In this document: piece by piece, positions 43,361-51,449 of the stretch
Position numbering within the stretch: the first letter of the stretch is position 1
Layout: every line of letters starts with the position of its first letter
Source of the DNA: Lentzea sp. NBRC 102530
Lineage (GTDB): Bacteria; Actinomycetota; Actinomycetes; Mycobacteriales; Pseudonocardiaceae
Assembly: GCF_030269365.1 (NCBI RefSeq)
Contig: NZ_BSTF01000014.1
Coordinates: forward strand, 124,001 to 188,000
Length of the DNA: 64,000 nucleotides
Reading direction: 5' to 3'
The notes under the pieces: generated by a model
What the model was told of the DNA's origin: nothing
What the model saw: only the letters and a program-made list of their open reading frames with translations
Databases searched by the model: none
Position numbers and translations under genes: made by a program

Positions 43361-44447
43361 ATCCCCCAAGAAACCCCTCTCCGTGCTGCTCGACGGCACA
43401 CCCCTGCTCGGACATCGCACCGGAATCGGCCGCTACACGGCGGCTCTGGCCGAAGAACTGGCTTCCATGCCGGAGGAGGCCGACGTACGGGCGGTGGCGT
43501 TCACCCTGCGCGGCTGGCGCGCGTTGCGGACGGTGTTGCCGCACGACGTCACGGCGCGCGGCCTGCCGGTGGCGGCGCGGGCGTTGCGCCAGATGTGGCT
43601 GCGCGCCCCGTTCCCGCCGGTCGAGATGCTGGCCGGGTTCTCCGATGTGATGCACGGCACCAACTTCGTGTTGCCGCCGACCGTGCGGGCCGGTCGGGTC
43701 GTCACGATCCACGACCTGGCGTTCCTGGACGCGCCCGGCGACCTGCCGCCGTCCGACCGCCGGTTGCCGGAACTGGTCCGGCTCTCGGCGAACCGCGCGG
43801 ACGTGATCTGCACGCCGACCGCGGCCGTCGCTTCCGTTGTCGCGGACCGGTTCTCGGTGCCGCTGGAGAAGATCGTCGTGACGCCGCTGGGCGTCGACCC
43901 CGCCTGGTTCGCCTCCCGCCCGCCGTCGGCCACGTTGCGCGGACGTCTCGGGCTGCCGTCGGAGTACCTGCTGTTCGTCGGCGCGGACGGGCCGCGCAAG
44001 GGGCTGGAGTACCTGGTCAAGGCGCACGCCTCGGACCCGTCGCTGCCGCCGCTGGTGATCGTCGGACCCGGCCGGTCCGGTGTGGACGGTCGCGTGCTGC
44101 GGACCGGGTACCTGTCGGACGTGCACCTGCGGTCGGTCGTGGCCGGCGCCACGGCGCTGGTGCTGCCGTCGCGCGACGAGGGCTTCGGGCTGCCCGTGCT
44201 GGAAGCGCTGGCGTGCAACGTTCCGGTGGTCTGTTCGGACGTGCCCGCGTTGCGCGAGGTGGCGGGCGGGCACGCACTGCACGTGCCGGTCGGGGACGTC
44301 GAGGCGCTGGCCGAGGGACTGGCCCAGGCCGTGGCGGCACCGGCCACCCCGGAAGCGCAGAGCGAACGGCGGGCGCACGCGTCCGGGTTCACCTGGCGGC
44401 GGTGCGCGGAGAAGACGGTCGAGGCGTACCGGCTGAGCCGGGCCTGA
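43353..44447 (+). CDS. GT4 glycosyltransferase
   Basis: A 364-residue GT-B enzyme. The N-terminus VLLDGTPLLGHRTGIGRYTAAL contains the first Gly-rich loop. VITPLGVDPAWF-like and GADGPRKGLEYLVKAH segments are in the middle. LPSRDEGFGLPVLEALACNVP near residue 270 is the EX7E donor motif. The ATG at 43353 overlaps the stop of the fusion gene by 8 bases, so the two are coupled. It is the last gene of the plus-strand glycan cluster and is followed by a clear terminator. Confidence 0.86.
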   Translation: MARSPKKPLSVLLDGTPLLGHRTGIGRYTAALAEELASMPEEADVRAVAFTLRGWRALRTVLPHDVTARGLPVAARALRQMWLRAPFPPVEMLAGFSDVMHGTNFVLPPTVRAGRVVTIHDLAFLDAPGDLPPSDRRLPELVRLSANRADVICTPTAAVASVVADRFSVPLEKIVVTPLGVDPAWFASRPPSATLRGRLGLPSEYLLFVGADGPRKGLEYLVKAHASDPSLPPLVIVGPGRSGVDGRVLRTGYLSDVHLRSVVAGATALVLPSRDEGFGLPVLEALACNVPVVCSDVPALREVAGGHALHVPVGDVEALAEGLAQAVAAPATPEAQSERRAHASGFTWRRCAEKTVEAYRLSRA

Positions 44448-44455
44448 CACGGTGA

Positions 44456-44481
44456 GGGGCGTCAGGAAGACCTGACGCCCC
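44456..44481 (+). terminator. Terminator after the GT cluster
   Basis: A perfect 11-base stem (GGGGCGTCAGG) with loop AAGA, eight bases after the stop of the gene ending at 44447. No long T-tract follows, as is common in high-GC genomes. Confidence 0.8.
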
Positions 44482-44619
44482 AACGACTTCACCGAGAGTG
44501 CGGCCTCGGCGAGCGCTTGTCGAGCTGGCTCATCGAAACCTGCCGCGAGCCCGTGACAACGGCGACGCAGGTCAGGAAGCGCCGCCGATCGGATTCTTCT
44601 GTCGCGGGGCGCGGATGCG

Positions 44620-44696
44620 TGCGCCCGGAATCGAACATGCCGAAAAGGGTCCCGCACTTGGAACTACCGTGCCAGACCGGTCACTCCAATGGCGCA
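44620..44696 (-). other. tRNA-like remnant or structured element
   Basis: The minus strand reads with a six-base closing stem (TGCGCC at 44696-44691 and GGCGCA at 44625-44620). It has a tRNA-like T-loop end (GTTCGATTCCGG), and a hairpin TTGGA...TCCAA with an inner ACCG...CGGT stem lies inside. The total of 77 bases equals a tRNA. Canonical D, anticodon and T stems do not pair properly, so it is not an intact tRNA. It overlaps the last codons of rmlD. The rest of 44482-44680 shows no gene. Confidence 0.25.
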
Positions 44697-45529
44697 GCAC
44701 CAGCACGGGGAGCTACCACGCCCGCCTTGAACGCCGCCGAAAGGGCGCTTCGCCAGTGCGGCAAAGGGCGTAGTCCCGCTGCTGCCCACGCCGCACCCGA
44801 CAGCACCGAGTAGGCGGGTCGCGGGGCCGGTCGCGGGAAGTCGGCGGTGGTGCACGGCCGGACGCGCGCCGGGTCGGCGCCCAGTTCCTCGAAGATGGCC
44901 CGGGCGAAGGCGAACCACGTCGTCTCGCCGCCGCCGGTCGCGTGCAGCAACCGTTGTGCCGGGAGCACCGAGACGAGCTCGAGCAGCCCGGCCGCGAGGT
45001 CGTGCGACCACGTGGGCGCGCCGGTTTGATCGTCCACAACGGACAGCGAAGGCCGCGAGGACTCCAGTGCCGCCATGGTCTTCACGAAGTTCGAGCCGTT
45101 GACGCCGTAGACCCACGACGTGCGCACGACGTAGCCGCCCGCCTCCAGCACGCGGTGCTCGCCTTCGAGCTTCGTGCGGCCGTAAGCGGACTTCGGGCCC
45201 ACCGGGTCGGACGGCTCGTACGGGCGGTCGCCGTCACCCGCGAACACGTAGTCCGTGGAGACCTGGACCATCGGGATGCCGAGCGAGGCGCAGGCCTCGG
45301 CGAGCAGGCCGGGGCCGACGGCGTTGACCGCGAACGCGCGGTCCTCGTCGGTCTCGGCCGCGTCGACGGCGGTGTAGGCGGCGCAGTTGATCACCGCGGA
45401 CGCCCCCGCCAGGTCGTCGGCCGTCACCGTCGTCACGTCGAGCTCGGCCGACGACAGCGCGCGGACGTCGCAGGACAGGGCGGCGAGGTCGTGACCGAGC
45501 TGGCCACGACCACCGGGAACGAGGATCAC
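44681..45529 (-). CDS. rmlD: dTDP-4-dehydrorhamnose reductase
   Basis: Reduces dTDP-4-keto-rhamnose to dTDP-L-rhamnose, using NAD(P)H. The protein is 282 residues of SDR type. The Rossmann loop GGRGQLGHDLAAL is at residues 6-18. INCAAYTAVDAAE and the VSTDYVFAGD strand lie further on, followed by catalytic YGRTKLEGE (Tyr-x3-Lys) near residue 116. The C-terminus is short and Ala-rich. It ends at 44681 and starts 6 bases after rmlB. It matches Rv3266c and makes the donor for the WbbL-type rhamnosyltransferase. Confidence 0.92.
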   Translation of the reverse strand: MILVPGGRGQLGHDLAALSCDVRALSSAELDVTTVTADDLAGASAVINCAAYTAVDAAETDEDRAFAVNAVGPGLLAEACASLGIPMVQVSTDYVFAGDGDRPYEPSDPVGPKSAYGRTKLEGEHRVLEAGGYVVRTSWVYGVNGSNFVKTMAALESSRPSLSVVDDQTGAPTWSHDLAAGLLELVSVLPAQRLLHATGGGETTWFAFARAIFEELGADPARVRPCTTADFPRPAPRPAYSVLSGAAWAAAGLRPLPHWRSALSAAFKAGVVAPRAGAAPLE

Positions 45530-45535
45530 GGAAGA

Positions 45536-46522
45536 TCAGCCCTTCACCAGCGCCGCGCGCTCCTTGAGCGGCTCCCACCACGCGCGGTTCTCGCGGTACC
45601 ACTCGACGGTGTCCGAGAGGCCGACGGCGAAGTCGACCTGCGGCGCGTAGCCGAGTTCGGAGGCGATCTTGGAGATGTCGACCGAGTAGCGGCGGTCGTG
45701 GCCCAAGCGGTCCTGGACGGGCTCGACGGCCGACCAGTCGCGGCCCGTCGCGGCCAGCAGCTTCTCGGTCAGCTCGCGGTTGGTGAGCTCGGTGCCGCCA
45801 CCGATGTTGTAGATCTCACCCGGCCGGCCGCCCTCGGCGACGAGCTGGATGCCCCGGCAGTGGTCCGCGACGTGCAGCCAGTCGCGCACGTTCAGGCCGT
45901 CGCCGTAGAGCGGCACCTTCTTGCCGTCGATCAAATTGGTGACGAAGAGCGGAATCACCTTTTCGGGGAACTGGTACGGCCCGTAATTGTTCGAACACCG
46001 TGTGATGCTCACGTGCAGACCGTGCGTGCGGTGGAACGCGCGCGCGAGCAGATCGGAAGAGGCCTTGGAGGCCGAGTACGGCGAGTTCGGTTCGAGGACG
46101 TGCGTTTCGGTCCAGGAACCGGTCTCGATCGAGCCGTAGACCTCGTCCGTGGACACGTGCACGAACCTGCCCACGCCCGCGTTCAGCGCGCCCTGGAGCA
46201 GCGTCTGGGTGCCGAGGACGTTCGTGAGGACGAACTCCGCGGATCCGGTGATGGACCTGTCCACGTGCGACTCGGCCGCGAAGTGCACGACCACGTCGAC
46301 GCCGCTCATCTGCTCCGCGACCAGCGCGGCGTCGCAGATGTCGCCCTGGACGAACTCGAACTTGCCCGCGACCGGCGCGAGGTTGGTCTCACTGCCGGCG
46401 TAGGTGAGCTTGTCGAGCACCACGACTTCGGCACCGGCGAACGCCGGGTAGGACCCGCTCACCAACTCCCGCACGTAGTGCGAGCCGATGAACCCGGCCC
46501 CACCTGTCACCAGTACGCGCAT
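45536..46522 (-). CDS. rmlB: dTDP-glucose 4,6-dehydratase
   Basis: Converts dTDP-glucose to dTDP-4-keto-6-deoxyglucose, the first committed step to rhamnose. The protein is 328 residues, NAD-bound. VTGGAGFIGSHYV is the N-terminal cofactor loop at residues 5-17. STDEVYGSI near residue 117 carries the catalytic Asp-Glu pair. The active Tyr-x3-Lys is YSASKAS near residue 141, and RCSNNYGPYQFPEK follows. The ATG at 46520-46522 follows AGGAGG by 7 bases, so upstream codons to 46585 are not used. It is cotranscribed with rmlD. In mycobacteria rmlB is elsewhere, so this pairing is a local arrangement. Confidence 0.94.
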   Translation of the reverse strand: MRVLVTGGAGFIGSHYVRELVSGSYPAFAGAEVVVLDKLTYAGSETNLAPVAGKFEFVQGDICDAALVAEQMSGVDVVVHFAAESHVDRSITGSAEFVLTNVLGTQTLLQGALNAGVGRFVHVSTDEVYGSIETGSWTETHVLEPNSPYSASKASSDLLARAFHRTHGLHVSITRCSNNYGPYQFPEKVIPLFVTNLIDGKKVPLYGDGLNVRDWLHVADHCRGIQLVAEGGRPGEIYNIGGGTELTNRELTEKLLAATGRDWSAVEPVQDRLGHDRRYSVDISKIASELGYAPQVDFAVGLSDTVEWYRENRAWWEPLKERAALVKG

Positions 46523-46591
46523 GCCATTTCCTCCTGTGGTGTACCCCGACAGCAGTCTGTCACCTAGGTAATCGCTGCAACCCACAGCAAC

Positions 46592-46613
46592 GTCACGTCG
46601 TGTGACTTATAAA
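46592..46613 (+). promoter_or_regulatory. Possible promoter and inverted repeat before the LCP gene
   Basis: GTCAC at 46592-46596 and GTGAC at 46602-46606 form a small inverted repeat. It is followed by TATAAA at 46608-46613, a possible -10 box for the gene starting at 46649. No matching -35 box was seen. Confidence 0.3.
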
Positions 46614-46648
46614 CGTCTAAACTCGGTGTGGTGGGGGAGGGAACGACG

Positions 46649-48187
46649 GTGGAAGGCAGGACTCTGCCGGTCAGGGTGGTGAGCACCCGGCCGTCGTCGG
46701 CTTTCCGCGCATTCCTCGTGGTGGGGAAGACGTTCGTCGCGGTCGTCTCGGTCGCTGTGCTTCTCGTCACGTCGTACGGCTGGACCAAGCTCCGCAACGC
46801 GAACGACGGCATCGTCAAGACCGACGTCATCGGCGAGGACGTGACGGTCCAGGGCCCCAAGCCGCTCGACGGCGCGGTGGACATCCTGCTGGTCGGCATG
46901 GACAGCCGGACCGACGCGCAGGGCAACCCGCTGTCGAAGGAAGTGCTGGCCATGCTCAACGGCGGCATCCCCGACGGCGAGCAGAACACCGACACGATGA
47001 TCCTCGTCCACATCCCGGTCGACGGCACGCGCGCGGTCGCGATCTCGTTCCCCCGCGACTCCTACGTCGAGATGGCGGACGGCTTCGGCAAGCACAAGCT
47101 CAACTCGGCGTTCGCCCGCCAGCGCAACACCGTCGACGAGAAGCTCCGGTCGCAGGGCGTCACCGACGAGAAGCGGATCCGTGACGAATCGATGGCGGCC
47201 GGCCGCAAGACGTTGATCAAGACCATCGAGAACATGTCCGGCGGCACCGTGCGCATCGACCGGTACGCCGAGGTCAACCTCGCCAGCTTCTACGAGGTCA
47301 CGCAGGCCATCGGCGGCGTCGAGGTGTGCCTGAACGAGCCGACGCAGGACCGCGACTCCGGCGCGAACTTCCAGGCGGGCCGGCAGACCATCGAGGGCGC
47401 GTCCGCGTTGTCGTTCGTGCGGCAGCGCAAGAACCTCCCCGGCGGCGACCTCGACCGGATCGTGCGCCAGCAGGTGTTCATCGGTGCGCTCGCCAAGAAG
47501 GTGCTGTCGACCGGCACGCTGACGGACCCGTCCAAGCTCAACGGCCTCGTCGAGGCGGTGCAGAAGTCGGTGATCCTCAGCTCGGGCTGGGACATCACGA
47601 CGTTCGCCGAGCAGATGCAGGGCCTGGTGGGCGGCAACTTCGAGTTCAAGACGATCCCGGTGGGCGACCCGACGGACACCTACAGCGACGGCAACGTGCT
47701 GCCGGTGAACCCCGCCGAGGTGCGCAAGTTCATCACCTCGCTGGCCGCCGACAAGCCGTCGGCGAGCAGCTCCGCCCCGGTGACGACCACGAACCTGCCC
47801 GCACCGCCGAACTCGGCGATCACCGTCGCCGTCTACAACGCGGCGGGCATCCAGGGCCTCGCCGGCGACGTGATGAACACGTTGACCGCCAAGGGTTTCT
47901 TGCGCGGAACGGTGGCCTCGGCGCAGAACAGCGACACCACCGTCGTGAAGCACGCGCCCGGCGAGGAGGGCTCCGCGCGCAAGGTCGCGGCGGAGCTCGG
48001 CCAGAACGTGGGCGTCGAGGAGGACGCGTCCGTCCGAAAGGGACAGGTGCAGGTCTTCGTCGGCGGCGACTACCAGCAGCAGGACGACAGCGAGGACGTG
48101 GACGTGCAGGCCGCCCCCGGCACGTCGACCGCCCCGAGTTCCAGCACGCCGCCGATCACGGCCGGCGGGCTGGTCTGCGTGAACTGA
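46649..48187 (+). CDS. LytR-CpsA-Psr (LCP) ligase with LytR_C domain
   Basis: A 512-residue membrane-anchored enzyme of the LCP family that attaches glycopolymers such as arabinogalactan to peptidoglycan. A single membrane segment lies near residues 25-48. The LCP catalytic domain follows (about 75-330), with ILLVGMDSRTDAQGNP, DTMILVHIPVDGTRAVAISFPRDSYV, and the FVRQRKNLPGGDLDRIVRQQ motif. A LytR_C domain (about 395-475) comes after a Ser/Thr/Pro linker. The GTG at 46649 follows GGGGGAGGG; upstream GTGs at 46628 and 46631 are less well placed. It corresponds to Rv3267. Confidence 0.9.
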   Translation: MEGRTLPVRVVSTRPSSAFRAFLVVGKTFVAVVSVAVLLVTSYGWTKLRNANDGIVKTDVIGEDVTVQGPKPLDGAVDILLVGMDSRTDAQGNPLSKEVLAMLNGGIPDGEQNTDTMILVHIPVDGTRAVAISFPRDSYVEMADGFGKHKLNSAFARQRNTVDEKLRSQGVTDEKRIRDESMAAGRKTLIKTIENMSGGTVRIDRYAEVNLASFYEVTQAIGGVEVCLNEPTQDRDSGANFQAGRQTIEGASALSFVRQRKNLPGGDLDRIVRQQVFIGALAKKVLSTGTLTDPSKLNGLVEAVQKSVILSSGWDITTFAEQMQGLVGGNFEFKTIPVGDPTDTYSDGNVLPVNPAEVRKFITSLAADKPSASSSAPVTTTNLPAPPNSAITVAVYNAAGIQGLAGDVMNTLTAKGFLRGTVASAQNSDTTVVKHAPGEEGSARKVAAELGQNVGVEEDASVRKGQVQVFVGGDYQQQDDSEDVDVQAAPGTSTAPSSSTPPITAGGLVCVN

Positions 48188-48193
48188 AACCCG

Positions 48194-48219
48194 GCGTAAC
48201 GCTCTGACGATAGTTACGC
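48194..48219. promoter_or_regulatory. Inverted repeat between the two LCP genes
   Basis: GCGTAAC and GTTACGC, separated by 12 bases, lie just after the first LCP stop and 35 bases before the TTG of the second. It may be a weak terminator or an operator. GTAAC-type half-sites are used by MtrA in relatives, but this orientation is not the usual one. Confidence 0.35.
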
Positions 48220-48253
48220 TGAGAACTCAGGAACAGCAACAGGGGGCCCGACC

Positions 48254-49453
48254 TTGAGCACTGCCGCACGCGCGAAGAAGACCGCACGGGTGCTGGGCCG
48301 TACGGTCGTCGCGCTGGTGGCCGTGACGACGTTGGCGTTCTCGGGCTACTTCTGGACGGCGCTGCGGCTGGTGAAGGAGAACACCAACACCACGCAGATC
48401 CTCCAGGTGCTGGAGGACATCCCGAACTCACCGCCCGCGGACGACGGCGCGATCGACATCCTGCTGGTGGGCAGCGACAGCCGGACGGACGCACAGGGTC
48501 GTCCGCTTCCAGCGGACGTGTTGCGCAAGTTGCGCACCGAGGGCACCGACACGGTGAACACGGACACGATCATCGTGATGCGCGTCCCCCGCAACGGCGG
48601 CAAGGCGAGCGCGATCTCGATCCCGCGCGACACGTACGTGCCGATCGCCGGCTACCGCGAGGACAAGATCAACTCAGCGTACGGCGCGGTGAAGTACCTG
48701 ACCGCGGAACGGTTGCAGGCCGAGGGCGTGAGCGACCAGGCCGAGCGCGAGCGGAAGTCGGACGAGGCGGGCCGCAAGGCACTGGTCCAGGCCGTGCAGG
48801 ACCTGACGGGCATGCGCGTCGACCACTACGCGGAGATCAACCTCTACGGCTTCTACCTGCTGACCGAGGTCATCGGCGGCGTGCAGGTGTGCCTGAAGGC
48901 GGGCACGTCGGACCCGAACTCCGGCGCGAACTTCCGGGCGGGGCCGCAGCTGATCTCGGGCGGCGACGCGTTGTCGTTCGTGCGGCAGCGGAACATGCCC
49001 GGCGGTGACCTCGGTCGCATCACGCGGCAGCAGGTGTTCATGTCGCAGGCGATGAAGCAGCTGCTGTCCGCGGGCACGTTCACCGACCCGGGCAAGATGA
49101 GCGGCCTGCTCGACGCCGTGTCGAAGTCCGTGGTGGTGGACCAGAAGCTCGACCTGGCGACGCTGGCGGCGCAGGCCCAGGGGCTCGCGTCGGGCAACGT
49201 GGAGTTCGCCACGATCCCGGTGACGAGCATCGACGCCCGCAACGAGCGCGGGCAGAGCATCGTGACGGTGGATCGCGAGGCCGTGAAGGCGTGGGTGGCG
49301 CAGCTGATCGGCGAGACCTCGAAGCCGGCGCCGTCGTCGACCACCGCGTCGTCCACCCCGGCCGCACCGTCGCGGTTCGGCCCTGAAAAGCTGCTCTCGC
49401 TGGACGGCGCCCACGCCGTCGCGGCCCGCCAGGATGTGCCCTGCGTCGACTAG
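48254..49453 (+). CDS. LytR-CpsA-Psr (LCP) ligase, second copy
   Basis: A 399-residue membrane-anchored protein with one N-terminal membrane segment (about residues 16-36). The LCP domain (about 60-310) has ILLVGSDSRTDAQGRPL, DTIIVMRVPRNGGKASAISIPRDTYV, and FVRQRNMPGGDLGRITRQQ. A Ser/Thr/Pro-rich tail of about 40 residues follows, without LytR_C. The TTG at 48254 follows CAGGGGG. It is a tandem relative of the gene at 46649 and may attach a different polymer. It is followed after 10 bases by the TIGR03089 gene. Confidence 0.9.
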   Translation: MSTAARAKKTARVLGRTVVALVAVTTLAFSGYFWTALRLVKENTNTTQILQVLEDIPNSPPADDGAIDILLVGSDSRTDAQGRPLPADVLRKLRTEGTDTVNTDTIIVMRVPRNGGKASAISIPRDTYVPIAGYREDKINSAYGAVKYLTAERLQAEGVSDQAERERKSDEAGRKALVQAVQDLTGMRVDHYAEINLYGFYLLTEVIGGVQVCLKAGTSDPNSGANFRAGPQLISGGDALSFVRQRNMPGGDLGRITRQQVFMSQAMKQLLSAGTFTDPGKMSGLLDAVSKSVVVDQKLDLATLAAQAQGLASGNVEFATIPVTSIDARNERGQSIVTVDREAVKAWVAQLIGETSKPAPSSTTASSTPAAPSRFGPEKLLSLDGAHAVAARQDVPCVD

Positions 49454-49463
49454 GAGTCACCGC

Positions 49464-50159
49464 GTGAGCGTCACCGAGGTCCTCTTCACGCCGTTGCTCA
49501 AGGCCGACCCCGGTCGTCCGCTGATCACGCACTACGACGACGCGGCGGACACCCGGATCGAGCTGTCCAGGGCGACGGTGAAGAACTGGGCCGCGAAGAC
49601 GGCGAACTGGCTGCGCGACGAACACGACGTCGAGCCGGGTGACGCGGTGGCCGTGCTGCTGCCCGCGCACTGGCAGACCGTCGGCGTGCTGCTCGGCGCC
49701 TGGTGGTGCGGTGCGCACGTGGTCGGGGCCGGTGTCCCGGCGAAGGTGGCGGTCGTGCCGCCCGGTGGCACGGCGGACGCGGACGTCGTGGCCGTGGCCT
49801 CGTTGCACCCGCTGGGCCTGGGTTCGGGCGCGCCGGTCGACTACAACGACGACGTGCGCGTGCACGGCGACGACTTCCTGCCGTGGGAACCGGTTCCCGG
49901 CTCCACGCCCGCCCTGGGTTCGTCCACTGTGGACGAGGTGGTCGCGCTGTCCCGCGAGCTGGGCGCGAAGCTCGGCCCCGAGCCACGCGTGCTGTCCACT
50001 CTGGAGTGGGACTCGCCTTCCGGTGTGCTGGAAGGGTTCCTGGCCGTGCTCGCGGCCGGTGGCTCACTCGTTCAGGTGAGCAGTCCCGACGCGGGCCGGC
50101 TGGCCGCGCGCCGGGACAGCGAGAAGGTCACCCAGGAGATCACGCAGCCGCTGGGTTGA
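49464..50159 (+). CDS. TIGR03089 protein, AMP-ligase-like (Rv3268)
   Basis: A 231-residue actinobacterial protein resembling the N-terminal part of adenylate-forming ligases. It starts LFTPLLKADPGRPLITHYDD and contains NWLRDEHDVEPGDAVAVLLPAHWQTV near residue 60. The ATP-binding P-loop motif and the C-terminal domain of active ligases are missing, so it is unlikely to be a full enzyme. The GTG at 49464 follows TAGGAG by 7 bases. It follows the LCP genes as in Rv3268. It converges with doxX, overlapping it by 20 bases. Confidence 0.82.
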   Translation: MSVTEVLFTPLLKADPGRPLITHYDDAADTRIELSRATVKNWAAKTANWLRDEHDVEPGDAVAVLLPAHWQTVGVLLGAWWCGAHVVGAGVPAKVAVVPPGGTADADVVAVASLHPLGLGSGAPVDYNDDVRVHGDDFLPWEPVPGSTPALGSSTVDEVVALSRELGAKLGPEPRVLSTLEWDSPSGVLEGFLAVLAAGGSLVQVSSPDAGRLAARRDSEKVTQEITQPLG

Positions 50160-50556
50160 GCACCTTGTTGTTCTTGAACAGCACGCGGTCGAGCGCGTAG
50201 GCGCCACCGTTGAAGCCGAGCGCCAGGGCGGCCGCGCCGAGCACGATCACGAGCTCCGCGCCGCCCTCGCCGGTCAGGCCGTTCGGCAGGTGCACGAGCA
50301 GCCACGCGCCGAGCATGTCGACGGCGAGCAGGATGCCGACGACCGGCAGCGCCACGCCCGCGATCAGCGCGAGGCCGCCGGCGAGCTCGACGGACGCGGC
50401 GAACCAGGCGGACAGCGTCGGCAGCGGCACACCCATCTTGTCGAAAGACCCGGCGGTGCCGGCCATGCCCCACTCGGTGAACTTCTGCCAGCCGTGCGCG
50501 ACGAACACGATGCCGACGGCGATGCGGCCGATGAGTGCGGCGACGTCCTTGACCAT
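50140..50556 (-). CDS. DoxX-family membrane protein
   Basis: A 138-residue integral membrane protein with four hydrophobic segments (about residues 5-23, 50-70, 75-95, 100-120). The signature GIVFVAHGWQKFTEWG is near residue 15 and ASVELAGGLALIAGV in the middle. DoxX members are linked to redox or oxidative stress control with partners such as SseA and SodA in mycobacteria; no such partner lies next to it here. The start at 50556 is an ATG with GGGAGCA nearby. Confidence 0.85.
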   Translation of the reverse strand: MVKDVAALIGRIAVGIVFVAHGWQKFTEWGMAGTAGSFDKMGVPLPTLSAWFAASVELAGGLALIAGVALPVVGILLAVDMLGAWLLVHLPNGLTGEGGAELVIVLGAAALALGFNGGAYALDRVLFKNNKVLNPAAA

Positions 50557-50680
50557 GATGCTTGCTCCCCGATCCTGTCGTTCAGCTGTAGGTCGTTCAA
50601 CCTCGAACCAAAAGTAGTGCAGATTTGAACGACCTCATGATTTCGACAGGATTCCCACAGCGAGTCCTTAGGTTCGCAGG

Positions 50681-51439
50681 TCACTTGCGCAGCTGGAGGC
50701 CCACGCCCTGGGCGTTCTTGAGCGTGAGGGTGTCGCCCTCGATCTGATAGGTGAACCCGTCCGGCTTGAGCGTGGCGAGGATCGCGCCGTCGACCTCCAT
50801 CTCGGCGTCGCCGCACCGCTTGACCGACATGATCAGCCCGACGCCCTTGATCGTCTGACCGTCCACTTCGTACGGTTTGGCGCTGCTGCTCTTGCTGGAG
50901 CCGCCGTTGCAGCCGCCGGTCACGTGGACGTAGCCCTCCTCGAACCGGATCTTGGCCGTGACACCCACCGGCAGGGACGACACCGCGTCGGTGGAGATGA
51001 GCCCTTCGACGGCCCACTCCCCTTCCAGGGTCGCCGGTTTCCGTTCCGCCAGAACGACTTCCGCGTCGTTCCCGGTGATCACCAGGTTCGCGCCGTCGAG
51101 CTTCCAGGACGGTTTCCCGGTCAGCAGCTCCGACAGCCACCGGTCCTGTTCGCCCAGCCCCTCGGCGGGGCAGGCCATGTCGGTGGTGGTGAGGTCGGTG
51201 ACGGCGAGCTTGCCGCCGTTCGTGCTCACCGGGCCCTGCATCTGGTTGCAGCCCGCGTTGGCGTTGAGCCTGCCGTCGTCGGTGAACCTCAGCTCGATCT
51301 TCGTGCCCTCGACCAAGGCGCGCGTGCTCGACGTGGAGGTGTACACCTTGGGCGGCAGGGTCTGCCCACTCATGGCGTTCTCGCTGCCACACCCGGCGGC
51401 CAGCAGGACCAGTGCGACTGCCGCTACTCGGAATGCCAT
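50681..51439 (-). CDS. META-domain lipoprotein, two repeats
   Basis: A 252-residue secreted lipoprotein. The signal peptide ends in the lipobox LLAAGC, with the lipid Cys at 17. Two META-like (HslJ) halves follow, each containing a short strand and a GCN turn: NAGCNQMQG near residue 60 and TGGCNGG near residue 170. Further Cys residues (AC, RCGDA) probably make disulfides. The ATG at 51437-51439 follows AGGAGG by 6 bases; upstream codons are inside the neighbouring gene's spacer. It is the second gene of a tandem pair; the upstream copy ends 10 bases before its start. Confidence 0.85.
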   Translation of the reverse strand: MAFRVAAVALVLLAAGCGSENAMSGQTLPPKVYTSTSSTRALVEGTKIELRFTDDGRLNANAGCNQMQGPVSTNGGKLAVTDLTTTDMACPAEGLGEQDRWLSELLTGKPSWKLDGANLVITGNDAEVVLAERKPATLEGEWAVEGLISTDAVSSLPVGVTAKIRFEEGYVHVTGGCNGGSSKSSSAKPYEVDGQTIKGVGLIMSVKRCGDAEMEVDGAILATLKPDGFTYQIEGDTLTLKNAQGVGLQLRK

Positions 51440-51449
51440 GTCCTGCCTC

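Noticed and set aside
40880..43420. 846-codon minus-strand frame opposite the GT2-GT4 fusion
   Set aside because: Arg-, Val- and His-rich antisense product; the plus strand carries clear glycosyltransferase motifs.
44620..44696. A functional tRNA gene on the minus strand
   Set aside because: The T-loop-like end and closing stem are present but the D, anticodon and T stems do not pair; reported only as a possible remnant.
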